DNA of 64,000 nt from Amyelois transitella (lineage: Eukaryota; Arthropoda; Insecta; Lepidoptera; Pyralidae): the NCBI RefSeq assembly GCF_032362555.1, contig NC_083510.1, positions 6,723,501 to 6,787,500 of the forward strand. Direction: 5' to 3'. Position 1 is the stretch's first letter, and each line of letters begins with the position of its first letter. Positions 11,775 through 23,867 of this stretch are shown piece after piece. Under the pieces are notes generated by a model. That model was not told where the DNA came from, ran no database searches, and saw only the letters and a program-made list of their open reading frames with translations. A program made the position numbers and the translations under genes.

Positions 11775-13036
11775 GAAAGACAAGTTATTTGATTTAATTT
11801 TTATATAATCTGCGAAGGAAGAGAAACAAGGAAGAGCTCCCATACTTTGTTATATTCTCTGCGCTGCCAGATTAGCAAGAAAGAAAGCAAATGTACCTAG
11901 ATGTATGTAGTAAGAGCTATTCTGTCTTTAATCAGCTTATAATTTATCCGAATTAATTTAGCTTCCACGTTTACCAGATTGCTGTCAAAACATTTACTTT
12001 TCGTAACATAAGCAAACTACTTCACCTGTGGAAGTTAAAATAAACAAAAATCGCAATGAAAAACTGGAACACCTTAAACCTATTTTACGTTTTATACAGA
12101 CAACCAAACCAAGACGATGCCAGTTGCGTAAGTTGCCAAAAATAATACTTTCGTGTATGTTAAGAATGTATGTTTTCTAGACTATTACAAAAACCGAGGA
12201 GATTCAAGATTTGACAACAACAAAATATTTTAATAGCCGTTTTCGGAAACTAGCCGTTATAAAAGGTTGAAATTTGCAGGTTTTCAATGAACCGCTGTAT
12301 AATTGTGTAGTATTTTATATGTATGTAAGTAAAAAGTCACAGAGGAGAACTGAACTGAAACTGTTCTTTCCAATTACCTACCTAGCCTTATTTGAATAAG
12401 ATGTAAAGCAAAAAGGACGTATAGTTTGGGTTAAATTTAGAATACCTATCTAAGTTTTGTAATAATTACTTAATTTTTCCGTCTAGATATTATATGCTTA
12501 ATGTCTATAATGCGGGTAACTTTTTTTCTTGATGAGTTTTAATAAAACAATGACTTGACTTTTGGCGGGAACTCAACTTGAACCCAAACATCATGTTGCT
12601 TGTGGTATAATTTAACGAAATCTTGTATGTTTGATCGATTGTTAATGAATTGCATTATGAGTTAGTGTGGATTATTGATTATTAAGTGTTCATAGATAGA
12701 CAAGATTTAGTGGCTTTTGATGTGACTTTGGCAGAAAGAACTCCAACTGTCATATTTACTGTAATAAGTTTTCCAAAATGTGTGTTTGATGGACTTTTAA
12801 TGATGAATGTGGATTATTGATTATTAAGCGTTCGTAGACTAGCACGAGTGTTTTTTATTTCATGACTTTTGATGTTGTCCCTACAATTTGAGAAAGGGCG
12901 AATAATGCATCGACTACTATTCCATCCATTCCATGTATTCGTCGAATAATATAGAAACAGTATAGATACGTAATTCTTTTATGATCACCTAAGACGAAAG
13001 CTTACTAAAACCTGGCAAAAATAAACTCATGAAAAA
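11775..13036. other. Upstream region of zinc-finger gene 1, nothing recognised
   Basis: AT-rich. Two similar phrases around 12665-12700 and 12800-12840 (gtgtggattattgattattaag, with a shared downstream part) suggest a local tandem duplication. No ORF. Confidence 0.4.
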
Positions 13037-13094
13037 GTTTGGCTGCCACAACGAAGAAAAAAAAAGTTTCTTTTCTTCGTTGTGGCAGCCAAAC
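13037..13094. repeat. Perfect 24-bp hairpin, 10-nt loop
   Basis: The arm 13037-13060 (gtttggctgccacaacgaag plus aaaa) is exactly complementary to 13071-13094. A second hairpin follows at 13111-13146. Both lie 320-430 bp upstream of the zinc-finger gene 1 start codon. Confidence 0.85.
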
Positions 13095-13110
13095 AGCCAA
13101 AGCAGCAGTG

Positions 13111-13146
13111 AGTGATTGACATTTGTAAGTACAAACGTCAATCACT
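13111..13146. repeat. Second short hairpin
   Basis: Arms agtgattgac (13111-13120) and gtcaatcact (13137-13146) are perfect complements around a 16-nt loop that is itself partly self-complementary. Confidence 0.8.
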
Positions 13147-13465
13147 GTCAAAATGAAAAACCACCAACTTTGATCAAATCAAAGTCAAACTAGGTTAGAT
13201 AAAAAATTCTTCCTGCTGATCAATTAATCATAATTATCATATTTAATTATTTATCATATTATGTATGTATGTAATCAAAAAATCGTATATTTATATCTAT
13301 GGGCCAGAAAGAAATTCATAAAAATTTTAACTATTATTTCTATTTGTAACCGTGAAGAAACTGATAAACTTTTATATCTTTCAAATTTGTATGACAACAA
13401 TTCAAATTAAACTAATAAATTGGGGAGTTTTAGACTATATTATTGTTTGTTGTTCACTGTTAAGA

Positions 13466-16400
13466 ATGGAAAAATGTAGAATATGCCTTAAAGGCACAAA
13501 AAAAATAAGGTCTGTTTTCGACAAAGAGGGTGGGATTTTGTTTATCGATATGATAACTTCATTATGCAACATAAAAGTAAGTGAATAACTTTAATTTTTA
13601 AAAATTATATGATAAATTACCTAAAATAATTTTCATGTTCACTTCAGAATTTCCAAAGACAAACAAGCAATCAAAGTTGTAAACTGTTCCATCGGAGACA
13701 CCAGTTGTAGGAAGTATCAAATAGCAGTTTTACACTACAGAATACAGAAGGAGAACAGAAATGAGAAATAATCAAATTATAAAAACTTTATTTATTGGAA
13801 ATAAAATAAAAATATTTTACAATAAATATCAGATATTTTTCTCTACTAAACTAAGTCGTGGCAAACGTAAAGAAGGTTGCCTACATAAACAACCTTAATA
13901 TTATTAATTATTTAAAGATATTATGTTAGAAAGATGAACATTATAATTTAATATCTGAAAAAAAAGTAACTATAGTATTCTCTATGACCAACCTGCCTCA
14001 AATCATACCTCTCTCACCATCCTTTTCCTTTTCTAACATACCACTGATTAATATCTTACTCGATTTTTTTTGTCCCCTTGATGTGTGACTGCCATTTTAA
14101 GTTTACCTGTATATCATGTTTAATTTCATATAATGTGGCAACTCATCTGACCACATAACTCCCATCATACTCTTTTCCATTGCTAATGGCATATATATAA
14201 TAAAGATAAGTTAGAATTGAAAGTATGCAGGTGTTAATAATTAATTTTGTTCTGGTTGACTGGTGCAACTTTCCATTCTTTATAACCTTCCATATTCTTA
14301 ATCACCCATATGTTGAACAAGTCAAGTCCATTGGTTGATTTATTATAGGTAAAAAGTGTCCTTGTTTTTATTTATAGGTCACAAGGGATGATAAGATAAC
14401 ATATATATGCTTACCATGTTCTCAAAAACTCAAAGAAGCATTTTATTTCAAAAACATGATTGAAATGTAAGTATATATGTTTGAAAAAATCTGTACTATA
14501 TGTGATTAACTGCTTTAATATGTACCCATTCACATTTCAGGTCTCATTTGTTTTTAACTCACGATACTACTTCAAAAAGGATATATTTCAACAACATTGA
14601 TGAAGTCAAAATTAAAATTAGTGTGAAGAAAGAAATTTACGAAAATGATTTAAGTAAAATGATTTTAGAAAATTGGTTTAGTAATGACTCTGAGAAACAG
14701 TTAATTTGTTTTAAAAATACCACAATAAAGAAAGTGGCATCGAAAAATTGTGCAGCTGCAGATAAACAGGAGAATATTAATGATTATTTTAAATCATTCA
14801 AAAATGAACCAATTTATGAAAATTCTTATCAAGTAAAGTGCATTTTTATAACATGTATAGCATTTTCTTAGCATTTTTATTTTCATAACATTTCTTCTAT
14901 GGAACTCATGCATTTTTTCTCATTAACCCATTATCTCCCAGTAAATGTCTCCCCTTTTGAAATATAATCTTTTGGTTACCATGATCCCCTCATTTAATCA
15001 GGGATATAATCAAGAGGTGTGGACTGGGGAGTCATTTTGAAGTGTGTATGGTGAAGTAATTATTATATATTTGTCTGGGTGTTTTATTCAATTATGTGAA
15101 GTCGAATCCCCTTTTGCCTCACCACACCATATACATCGAGATCTGGTTGAATGTGTTAAACCTTCTTGTAGTATAACCAAAAGTACAGCTATGCTATCCA
15201 TCATCTTTAAAGAATATTTTTGATTCATAAAAAAGTCCAAATATTACTATTACTATAGTATTTTATTAGATGCTCGGGCACATAATAATATACAGTAATA
15301 TTATAAATATAGATAAGACTTTTGCTATTTGATGACTAAGAACAATAAAATAAATATACTCTCAATTCTATCATTATGCCTAACAGCTGAAAGTGGCCTG
15401 TCAGTCTTTCAAGACTACTGGCTCTGTCTACCCTGCAAGGAATATAGACGTGATTACATGAATGAATACTCTAGAATAGCTCAATTTTTCGTAATATATA
15501 TATATTTAACAAAGTTAGTTTGCAGGACTATGATTATGAACCTTATGAGCACAGCAATGGTGATGACGAGTATCTACCACCGAAATATGTAACTGGTACA
15601 AAAGGAACTAAGTATCGCAAAGGGAAAGAAATCAGAAATACTGGGAACAAGAAAATCAGAGGTAAGTAAGTGGATGCGTCATAAGTATTCTTTTAGGTAC
15701 CTACTTATTCAAGAGCTTCTTACTTCTAGCACTTTGATTGCGAAATAAATTATAAAAATAATATACATAAACTTTATATATTTCAGCAACAAAAATAACT
15801 AAGCACAGACCTCTGAAAGTTTTTATTAAACCTGTGCTTTTGGAAGACATTAGAATTGTTCGCACAAAAGTGAAGCAAAACGACATAACCCCAGTAAAAC
15901 GCAAAAAAGCGATAAATATCATTAAACAAATGTGTAACTATTGTGGGAAAATGACCTCGTCGATGAAAACACATATATTGGTTCACACAGGTAAGTATAC
16001 CTAGTTGGAAAAGTATGAACGAACAAAGGTGCCTATTTGAGTTGTTGCCAGATCCTGAACTTTTTCTAAATTGACCTACAACCCCCGAATGGTATGTCGG
16101 TTAAAGTAGAGAGTCACTTGGCCCGAATCCCATTAAAGCCATGTACATTATTTTTAGATGCTTTTATTAAATCAAGCGAAATCTTCATGCGGAAACCTAG
16201 GTATCTTCCTACAACCTAGGCAATCAAATCAATGGTATATAAGCTGGGTCCGGTTTACAATCTAAGAAAGATATATGTCAATATGATATGATATATGTCA
16301 ATAATGAAATTTAGATGTACTTACTGATAGACGTAACTAATTCAAACATTTTTATATGCAGGAAAGAAAACACATAAATGCGATAGCTGTGCAAAAGCTT

Positions 16401-19400
16401 ATTACACTCTTGATCGGCTGAAAGCACATAAAAAGAGACACGAATTGGAAAGAAAATATAAATGCGACCAGTGCGTCGCCAAATTCAGCGACATGCATTC
16501 CCTAAAAGGGTTTGTTTTTACTCAACTTATATTCATCACTATTTCAATTGTGCCAGTTATTGATTTGTTATGTTCAATAACTTGGTACCTACCTAATACC
16601 CTCGAGGCCTGGATTTGCTACAACACCCCAAGCCTTGCTTTAACTCGTTTTACCACAACCACTTTAGAAAAATATAATGAAAATAGATAGTCTGATGGAA
16701 ATTCATAATAAATGTTTGCTTTGTTTCAGGCACATGGCAGTACACAATGACGAAAAACAATTTGTTTGTGAAATTTGTAATAAATCTTTCAAAAGAGTAA
16801 GTTAATCCTATTTTCAGACATTTAATATGGAGTCAAAAAATTGAATATTTATCTTTTTCCTTCTTACAGATTAATGGTCTTAAACGACACGTAATTTATC
16901 ATAATTCTGCAAACAAAAAAATTAAATGTGACCAATGTGATATGACTTTCTTTTCAAGCACTAGTCTAAAACATCATGTCAGAGTCCATACAGGAGAAAG
17001 GCCTTACAGATGCGAGGTAGTTATTGTATTTATGGTTGTCCATATATGTTTAAGGCGCTACATTCAGATTACATGTACGATCGCGTTCATATCTGCAGTC
17101 ATAGTTTTAAAATTCTTACGGGTTAAAATAGCGTGCACTGTGGTTCCACTAGATACACACACACATGCATATTTAAAAAGAATAAATATTCCTTCAAATG
17201 AATACGGTCTTTAATCCCAATGATTACTAAGTAAAATAGTTTATTATTCTATGACATATAACATAACAAAACAGAAAGAGACGGTAATCAACGATGGCCG
17301 AACTGGGCCCGATAATTGTCGATCGAGATATCGTCGTCTCTCATGATTTGCATAAGATTTGCCTATAGAGGGAAGCCTGCGACTGCCAGACTTATGTCAT
17401 TTCAATAAAGTTGAAAGTTTGTCTGCACACGACCCTAACATAGGTAGTGGTTCCTTTGAAAGTTATTGGGTAGCAATTTTATTACTTCGTTTGTGCAAGT
17501 GAGATCTAAGATATACTAGATAATCTCGCTTGCTCACACTCGCTTGTTCTAGTTACTAGCGGATTACGAAGTTATTCAAGGAATTTCTGTCTATTAAAAA
17601 AAATATATATTGTTACTGACAATTTTTAATGTTTCAAGGTGCCATTTGAACTAAGTAACTGACTGACTAACTAACTAACTGATATCTAAGAATTACGATA
17701 CCCGTGTCTTCAAACACGGAAATCAGCAAGAAATATTAAACAAGAGGGAGCAAAATAAAACACTCAATAATTAAAATTAGTAAATTTTATTGAAACAGTT
17801 TACCTATAGTTTTGTTTACATATTGATGATTATATAAAGGTATACATACAGCATATTACACTAATTTACCTATCTCCTGTTATTAAGGTTACAGCTTAAT
17901 TATTCGTTTTCATAAAGAAAAGATATTGAAGCTGTCCTTAAAATACTATCTAAGTAGTAGTTTTAATATAAACTGGCAGAACCTTTCACGCACTATATGG
18001 ACTCGATACACAGGGTAGTTGTCTTGCACAAATGATATTGCATATCATCAATCGGATAAATACACCGCACAGTTGGTAACATGGTTTCTTGCAGCACTTG
18101 CACATAATGAGCAGCTGTAGCGCATCCTGCTATCTACACCTGTTCCCCAGGTCCAGCAGCACTCATCCAGCCCCACATATTTACAGATATGCGTCCAGAC
18201 TCCATATTTGGCACAATATTTTTTTCTTCATACCGAGTTGCATTTCTTCGCCATAAATGAAGCCTACCGTGTTGCGATGACGTAAACGAACTTTTTGTCC
18301 GTAAATATCGCCGTGTTCCAGTCAAAATCCAAATACTGCCGAGCAAATTCTAAATGTTTTTGCTTATTTATTTCGGATAAATACGGCTTTCTTGCTGGCT
18401 GTCTGTGGAATAGTCCCTCACGGACTACTGCAAACTCGACGAACAGTAACCACTGATGTGTCGAACTGTTCCGCAAATGTTCTGGTCGGTATGAAGCCAT
18501 TATTTTCGTACTGTTCCACCATGGATCTCCGCTGTGTGGCGTGTCGCTGTGTTGATTAGCGGACGACGGTCGCTGAGCGGTCGACTTTTTACACTACCCT
18601 CTTCTTGATGGCGCGTTACCCAACGCTTAACCGCTTGTTGTTTATTGTGTTATTTGTGTGAATGTGTGAGTGACAGCGGTGACTGCAAGCTATAAAGTTT
18701 TGCGAACTATGACTGCAATTATGAACGCGACCGTACCTTGATGCGGGCGAGAGGCTCACCCCGCGCGGGGCTCACCCCCGACCAGCTTGCCCCGCTAGAT
18801 CGCCGCCGCACCGTAGCCGCTGGCGCGTGACCTCACGTAACCCGAATAAAGTTTGCGAATGCAATGGAGTCCGCATCAGAATATTTTATTGTTTTTGATA
18901 CAATAAAATAATTTTACAAAAAAACATACATATATTAAATTACATTATAAGCAATGATATAGTTGCGGATGTATGCAAAAATTTTGTATAAAATGAATAA
19001 GTTTGTAATGGTTTTAAAAAAACTACTCGTAATTACTTATTCGATTTCGTTCAATCAAAGGTAATTTACATAGTAATGTATATCATATATTTTTAGGGTT
19101 CCGTAGCCAAATGGCTACGGAACCTATGGTTTTCTATCTTGGGTTGTCGTTGATGTCGGCGTCGGAATAATGCCATGACTATCTAAGTCCATAATATCAA
19201 CTGTCGACTCCACACCATCCGCACTTCTCTGTTCGGACATTGTCAACGACGATATCGGAGACAATTTATTTTTCCTAAAAATTAATAACAATCAAATAAT
19301 GGGATAATGACTGTGATCGTGCCAAATGAAGAAAGCGAAGAAAACTAAACCCTGCGACGTCTTGCAGCTGAGGAGGTACCCTGAATAATATAGTTACCTA

Positions 19401-21786
19401 GGAGTAAGTACCTATAGAAAAAGACAGAACAATCATCCAGTAAAAAGTACTGTTTCCGTAGGCAAAGACCAGGGCAACAACTAGTGACAGTATAACCGAC
19501 GGCGGCGGAGCTGTTGTTTGTTGTTGTTTTATCTATCTATCTACCTACTGCCGCCCCGCCACAAGCCGGTATCAAATGAAATATTTTTCACCTTCAGTGT
19601 TTGCGGAGAAAATCTCAGTAGGCATCTATATGTCTATCTATTAGTAAGTGTAATTAGTACCCACCATCTTAATTGTCCCATATGGGAAGCTCTTTCAAGG
19701 TTTTTTTTTAACATGCTAACATTTAACATGCTATCATGACGTAAAATTATACACCTATTTACACTAAACGAAACAAAAAAACTGTATTAAAAACTAACCT
19801 AAACTATCTATAATAGGTATATTTCAGAAAGTACCAAAAAAAAAAAAGTATCAAAATCTACGATCCTAAATACCTACGTAATATCACCCCGTCCGGCGGA
19901 AAAGCGACGCGTAAGATTCAGAGATCAACGACACAATTCAATAAGCTGAGCTGACAATTATGTACAGAAATAAATTCAAACAAAATGAATGTGGGAAATT
20001 AAATACTTCGCAGAATATTTTTCAACGACGCTCGGAGCGATTGGCACAGGTCCTGCGTCGGAGAATGTGATCCGCGGAGTGAAGCACGCTTACAAAGGAC
20101 AGCGCTTTATCCCACCCGGTCGTGTAGGAATGAGACAGAGATAAAGTGTCAACACTCTACTGTCCAGTACTATTGTCGCAACAATTTTAATTCCTGTTTT
20201 CATCTATTTAGTTTAATTACGTCTAAACAAAACATCCAATCGAAATTTCATCTTCCAGAAGTTATTATTTTTTAATGATCTTCAATTTGGTACAAAATTC
20301 AAATTTTAAATCCTTATAGTTTGAGATAAATAATCGAAATCTAGACTTGTGTTCCTGAATTTTTTTGATCGAGGATTTTTGTTCCAATCGTGTTTTCATC
20401 TTCCACAAATATAATTGAATATATTTACTTTCATATCCAAAAATATTGAAACGATGCAAGTTATATTTTATGAGAAAAAACCAAGTGAAAATGACCCAAA
20501 ATCTATGATGTATCGCCTTAATAAATTTGGGTGACGAATAATTCACTCGACCTCGATGAACACTCACCCCTTAAAAGGGATGTACCAATTTTTAAGTTTA
20601 ACCAAGGCAAATAGGTACATTTGAGAAAACAGCATATTAATCGAAGCAATAAGTTTTCGTGTAATGTGAATACAAACAGACAAATTCTAGATATTAATTT
20701 TATTGCTTCTGTTGGTCATAGTTATTTATTTCCTATTTTGATTTTATTGGCATTACCTTAAAAGTACTAACATCGGGCAGTTACAATAAAATGGATAATA
20801 ATAACAATAGTTATTGATAAATTATAATATAAATATATAAAACGAAAAATCTGTTTCTTTGCTGTCAATAGATTTTCTTTTTACTACGCTTTTATTAGCT
20901 TGGGTTGTATTTTAAGATATTCACAACTTTGTAAAAATTTAAAGACTTTGCGTGGCCTATGTTCGCGGCGAACAACTAGTGTATTTAGATATGAACATCA
21001 ATTTCATACTAAATTTTGTATTATTTCTATAAATAAATAATAACAATAACACAGATTTGAGTTATCCTCGAAGTAAGTTCGAAACTGGTGTTACGAGATA
21101 CTAACTCAACAATAGATATTATTTTTAATATTAATATAGATAATCGTGCCGTGTGGTTCCCGACACCAATTCAAAAAAGAATAGGACCACTCCATCTCTT
21201 TCCCATGGATGTCGTAAAAGGCGACTAAGGGATAGGCTTACAAACTTGAGATTCTTTTTTTAGGCGATAGGCTAGCAACTTGTCACTATTCGAATCTCAA
21301 TTCTATCTTAAAGCCAAATAGCTGAACGTGGCCTATCAGTCCGCTCAGGACTGTTGGCTCTGTCTACCCCGCAAGGGATATAGACGTGATTATATGTATG
21401 TATGTATGTATGTATATAGATAATCGTATCGGATTCGCACCGGGGACCTACTGTGACAGAGAACCCTTATTGATTACTATAGAAAATCGCATAGAGTCTC
21501 TATTTTGATTTTTCAGATATGTTCGCAAGGTTACAGTTACAAACACGACTTCAACAGACACTGTTTTAAAAAACACGGTGTGTTCCTCAAACGGAGACTA
21601 GTGAGCATCATGAACGAAGAGGTACTAATCAAGGAACGAGATCTGATGAGGGCTCTTATGCTAAGATTGCACGGGGTATTGCAAGGTGACGACCCTATCA
21701 AGGAGTTTGAAGGTCCGCAAGGTTATAAAGCGCTAGAACAGGCTATACAACTCTTGGAGACTAAACAGCTACCAGTAGACATTTAA
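13466..21786 (+). CDS. ZAD-C2H2 zinc-finger protein 1 (9 exons, 487 aa)
   Basis: Exons: 13466-13576, 14378-14466, 14541-14832, 15526-15661, 15787-15990, 16362-16509, 16730-16796, 16870-17016, 21517-21786. All have GT/AG borders and phases agree to the TAA. Residues 1-67 form a zinc-finger associated domain (ZAD) with C4, C7, C48 and C51 as zinc ligands; this arthropod domain mediates dimerisation. After a basic linker come six C2H2 fingers (about residues 258-425), including HKCDSC, YKCDQC, FVCEIC, IKCDQC and YRCEIC, and a TGERPY linker. The C-terminal tail is a predicted helix. It is probably a nuclear DNA-binding regulator. An upstream in-frame ATG at 13352 was not used because ZAD normally sits at the N-terminus. 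Intron 8 (4.5 kb) holds a Tc1 relic. Exon layout matches the gene at 28220-33454: exons 6 and 7 are 148 and 67 bp in both. Confidence 0.88.
15355..15472 (+). repeat. Family S1 repeat in intron 3 of zinc-finger gene 1
   Basis: The 3' half of the repeat, with the tract leading to 'gacgtgattacatgaatgaa', ends about 50 bp before exon 4. Confidence 0.75.
17980..18620 (-). pseudogene. Tc1-like transposase relic
   Basis: Read on the minus strand, three frames together give a Tc1-type order. First comes an HTH piece (RRSMVEQYENNGFIPTRTFA), then a KPYLSEINKQKHLEFARQYL stretch with DWNTAIFTDKKF (the usual position of the first catalytic Asp). Last is a segment with VNMWGWMSAAGPGEQV. Frameshifts and stops interrupt it, and no terminal repeats were identified. 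It lies in intron 8 of zinc-finger gene 1. Confidence 0.6.
19097..19126. repeat. Short palindrome around 'ggttccgtagcc'
   Basis: ggttccgtagcc is followed after 4 nt by its exact reverse complement. The phrase 'agggttccgtagcc' is, as I recall, common in moth repeats. Confidence 0.6.
19815..19955 (+). repeat. Dispersed repeat also found inside the hAT-like element at 59105-60222
   Basis: The block running from atttcagaaagtacc to tcaacgacacaat is nearly the same as 59427-59545, including 'ggcggaaaagcgacgcgtaa'. It is likely a fragment of the same transposon family. Confidence 0.75.
21147..21420 (+). repeat. Family S1 repeat, best copy, (TATG)n tail
   Basis: About 273 bp: a 'cgtgccgtgtggttcccgac' head, a 'ggaccactccatctctttcc' block, a 'gtcgtaaaaggcgactaagg' block, a 'ggctctgtctaccccgcaag' block, then 'gacgtgatta' and (TATG)n. 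It occurs at least a dozen times in the window on both strands. It has no open frame and no clear pol III A/B boxes, so it may be a SINE or the detached 3' end of a LINE. Its last 45 bp resemble the 3' end of LINE-A. It lies in intron 8 of zinc-finger gene 1, just before the last exon. Confidence 0.8.
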
Positions 21787-23805
21787 AATACGGTCTATTC
21801 TTTTAACATGTAGCTTGCTGTGGAGTGGTTGCGTCATGTGTTGAATTTTGGCGTGAATTTGTCATTTCATCCCATGTCAAGTTTTTTGCCTAGACAAAAC
21901 ATATTCGACAACTATTAGTCCGACAGAACCAATATACCTATACTTAGACAGGACACAGGACAGATATTTCAACAGAACATACATACATCGATACATACAT
22001 ACATCGATTGGTAATACTTTCTACGATTATCCAAAATAATAAAATGTAGGGTAAGTGAAAACCTTTATGACGACGTCGTCATCGTCACTTAATGCAAATT
22101 GCATGTTAGAAGTTGATGAAACGACACAATGTGCTTAATTATTGTTGTTTACTTATGCAGTATCTATGTGAAGTGTTCTTATTACCTATGTAAGTTCTAT
22201 GTTATTTGATTTAAACCTAAACTAGATAATTTGTTATTTTGGAGTAGGGATTTTCAATTCCGTTTTAAAAAAAAATACATGTATATTTTTTATTCTTAAA
22301 AATATTTAAAGCCATTTCGTTATTCATGAAATCGGGTAGTATCAATTTTAGTGTTTCTTTTAAAATACAAATTGCAGTATTTCTTCAATACAAATTTATT
22401 TTTATCATGTTAGCTTCGCGTAGGTATTTCTACGGTTTTCGTGTTTTAGGTATTACTGTAACCGTGATTGTGTATATTTGGTGTATAGGCTTTAATTAGT
22501 TGTATTTCCAAAAAGTAAAATTATTTCTTGTTTAACTTTATAACTATATTATCGGTATTACTTTTAAAATTCATAATAGGTTTTTAATAATTTACAATAT
22601 GAGCATTAGTGGATGTAATGTAGGTATTAATATCCAAATAAATATTAAATTATTTTTTTACAATTATGAAATAATAAATTAGATAAAAACTACCTATAAA
22701 GCAATTTTTCTTTGATCATACCAGTTTTTAAGATCCACTTAAAGAATACACCTTTACTGGACAGTATTTAAAAAAAGGACTCGTCCTTTTTAAAAAAATC
22801 TTTCATCACAGTATAGTTTCCGGCATTTTGGAATAGAACTAATCCATACCGTATGGATGTCGTAAAAGGCCTAAGGGAAAAGCTAAGAAACTTGCAGGCA
22901 ACCTGTTACAATTTAAATCTCTATTCTACCATAAAGGCAAACAGGTGATTTGTCTACCCCGCAGGGGATATAGACGTGGCTGTATGTATGTATCACAGTT
23001 TATAAAATTCTTAGCTCTGATAAAGCTTTTTTATTAGAGAACTAGCTGTTGCTCGCGACTTTGTCCGCCTTAAATCTATAAATCAATTTATGTTAATCTA
23101 ATATTTATGGGATACACGTAATTTTTGCATAAAAGACGAATCCTTACAAACATTCGCACTTTTATTAGTATTTTAAGTCAACCAGGATCTCTTTTCGGCC
23201 TGTTTACGACACAAAGCTCAGAGACGCTGTTTATTATTAGAACTCTTATTGCCTATAGCTCTCAGTTCTAGATCACTATAATAACTACTAAGAACCAAGC
23301 AAAATTTGTTAGGTAAGTGGTGTAATTAGTCATGCAAAGTAACAAAAATCTTAAAATATATTTAATGCCAAAACATAGTTAACTGTAAACAAAATGGCAA
23401 ATGATCGTTATCAACTAATCAAACGAACAATTATGAATTAGCGGTTTACACGTCAATACATAAACAATAGGAAGAGTAGAAACGTATATTGAATATTTCC
23501 AATTTAATAAATGTAATGTATTATCAATAGAACTAGTATCATGATAAGTACATAGTCTTCGATAATCTTCCACGCATACGAACAACAGCTACTGTATAAT
23601 AATAAAAAAAACTATTGATATTGCTGCAAAGAGAATTTGTAGGTACTAAGAGTCGCTGCCTGTTACCTACAACCCCTTAGAAACTCCATGGTGACGGTGC
23701 CCGCGGGCGACACGAGTGTGGGGTACAGAGAATATTTATATCAAAGAAAAGGGATATCATTTCAAGTTAATGGATCTATTATTTAACCCATCAATCAAAC
23801 TAGAC
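21787..23805. other. Intergenic region between zinc-finger gene 1 and ptth
   Basis: It holds a polyadenylation signal AATAAA at 22038-22043 (probably for zinc-finger gene 1), an S1 copy at 22830-22993 and a Helitron-like terminus (aactagctgttgctcgcgac) at 23040. No other gene was seen. Confidence 0.5.
22830..22993 (+). repeat. Family S1 repeat, copy
   Basis: Contains 'ggatgtcgtaaaaggc', 'gtctaccccgcaggggatat', 'gacgtggctg' and a short (TATG)n tail. Diverged. Confidence 0.75.
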
Positions 23806-23813
23806 TATAAAAG
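23806..23813 (+). promoter_or_regulatory. TATA box of ptth
   Basis: TATAAAAG lies 62 bp upstream of the ptth start codon, with a suitable initiator region about 25-35 bp downstream. A strong TATA box fits a gene transcribed in very few cells. Confidence 0.6.
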
Positions 23814-23867
23814 GAAAGATAAGTATTGCACCTCCTTTAGTAGTCTAGTGTAATTTGTGAAGCAGAG

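Noticed and set aside
13352..13465. Upstream in-frame start for zinc-finger gene 1
   Set aside because: The extra 38 residues are hydrophobic and unlike the N-terminus of a ZAD protein; the paralogue gives no support.
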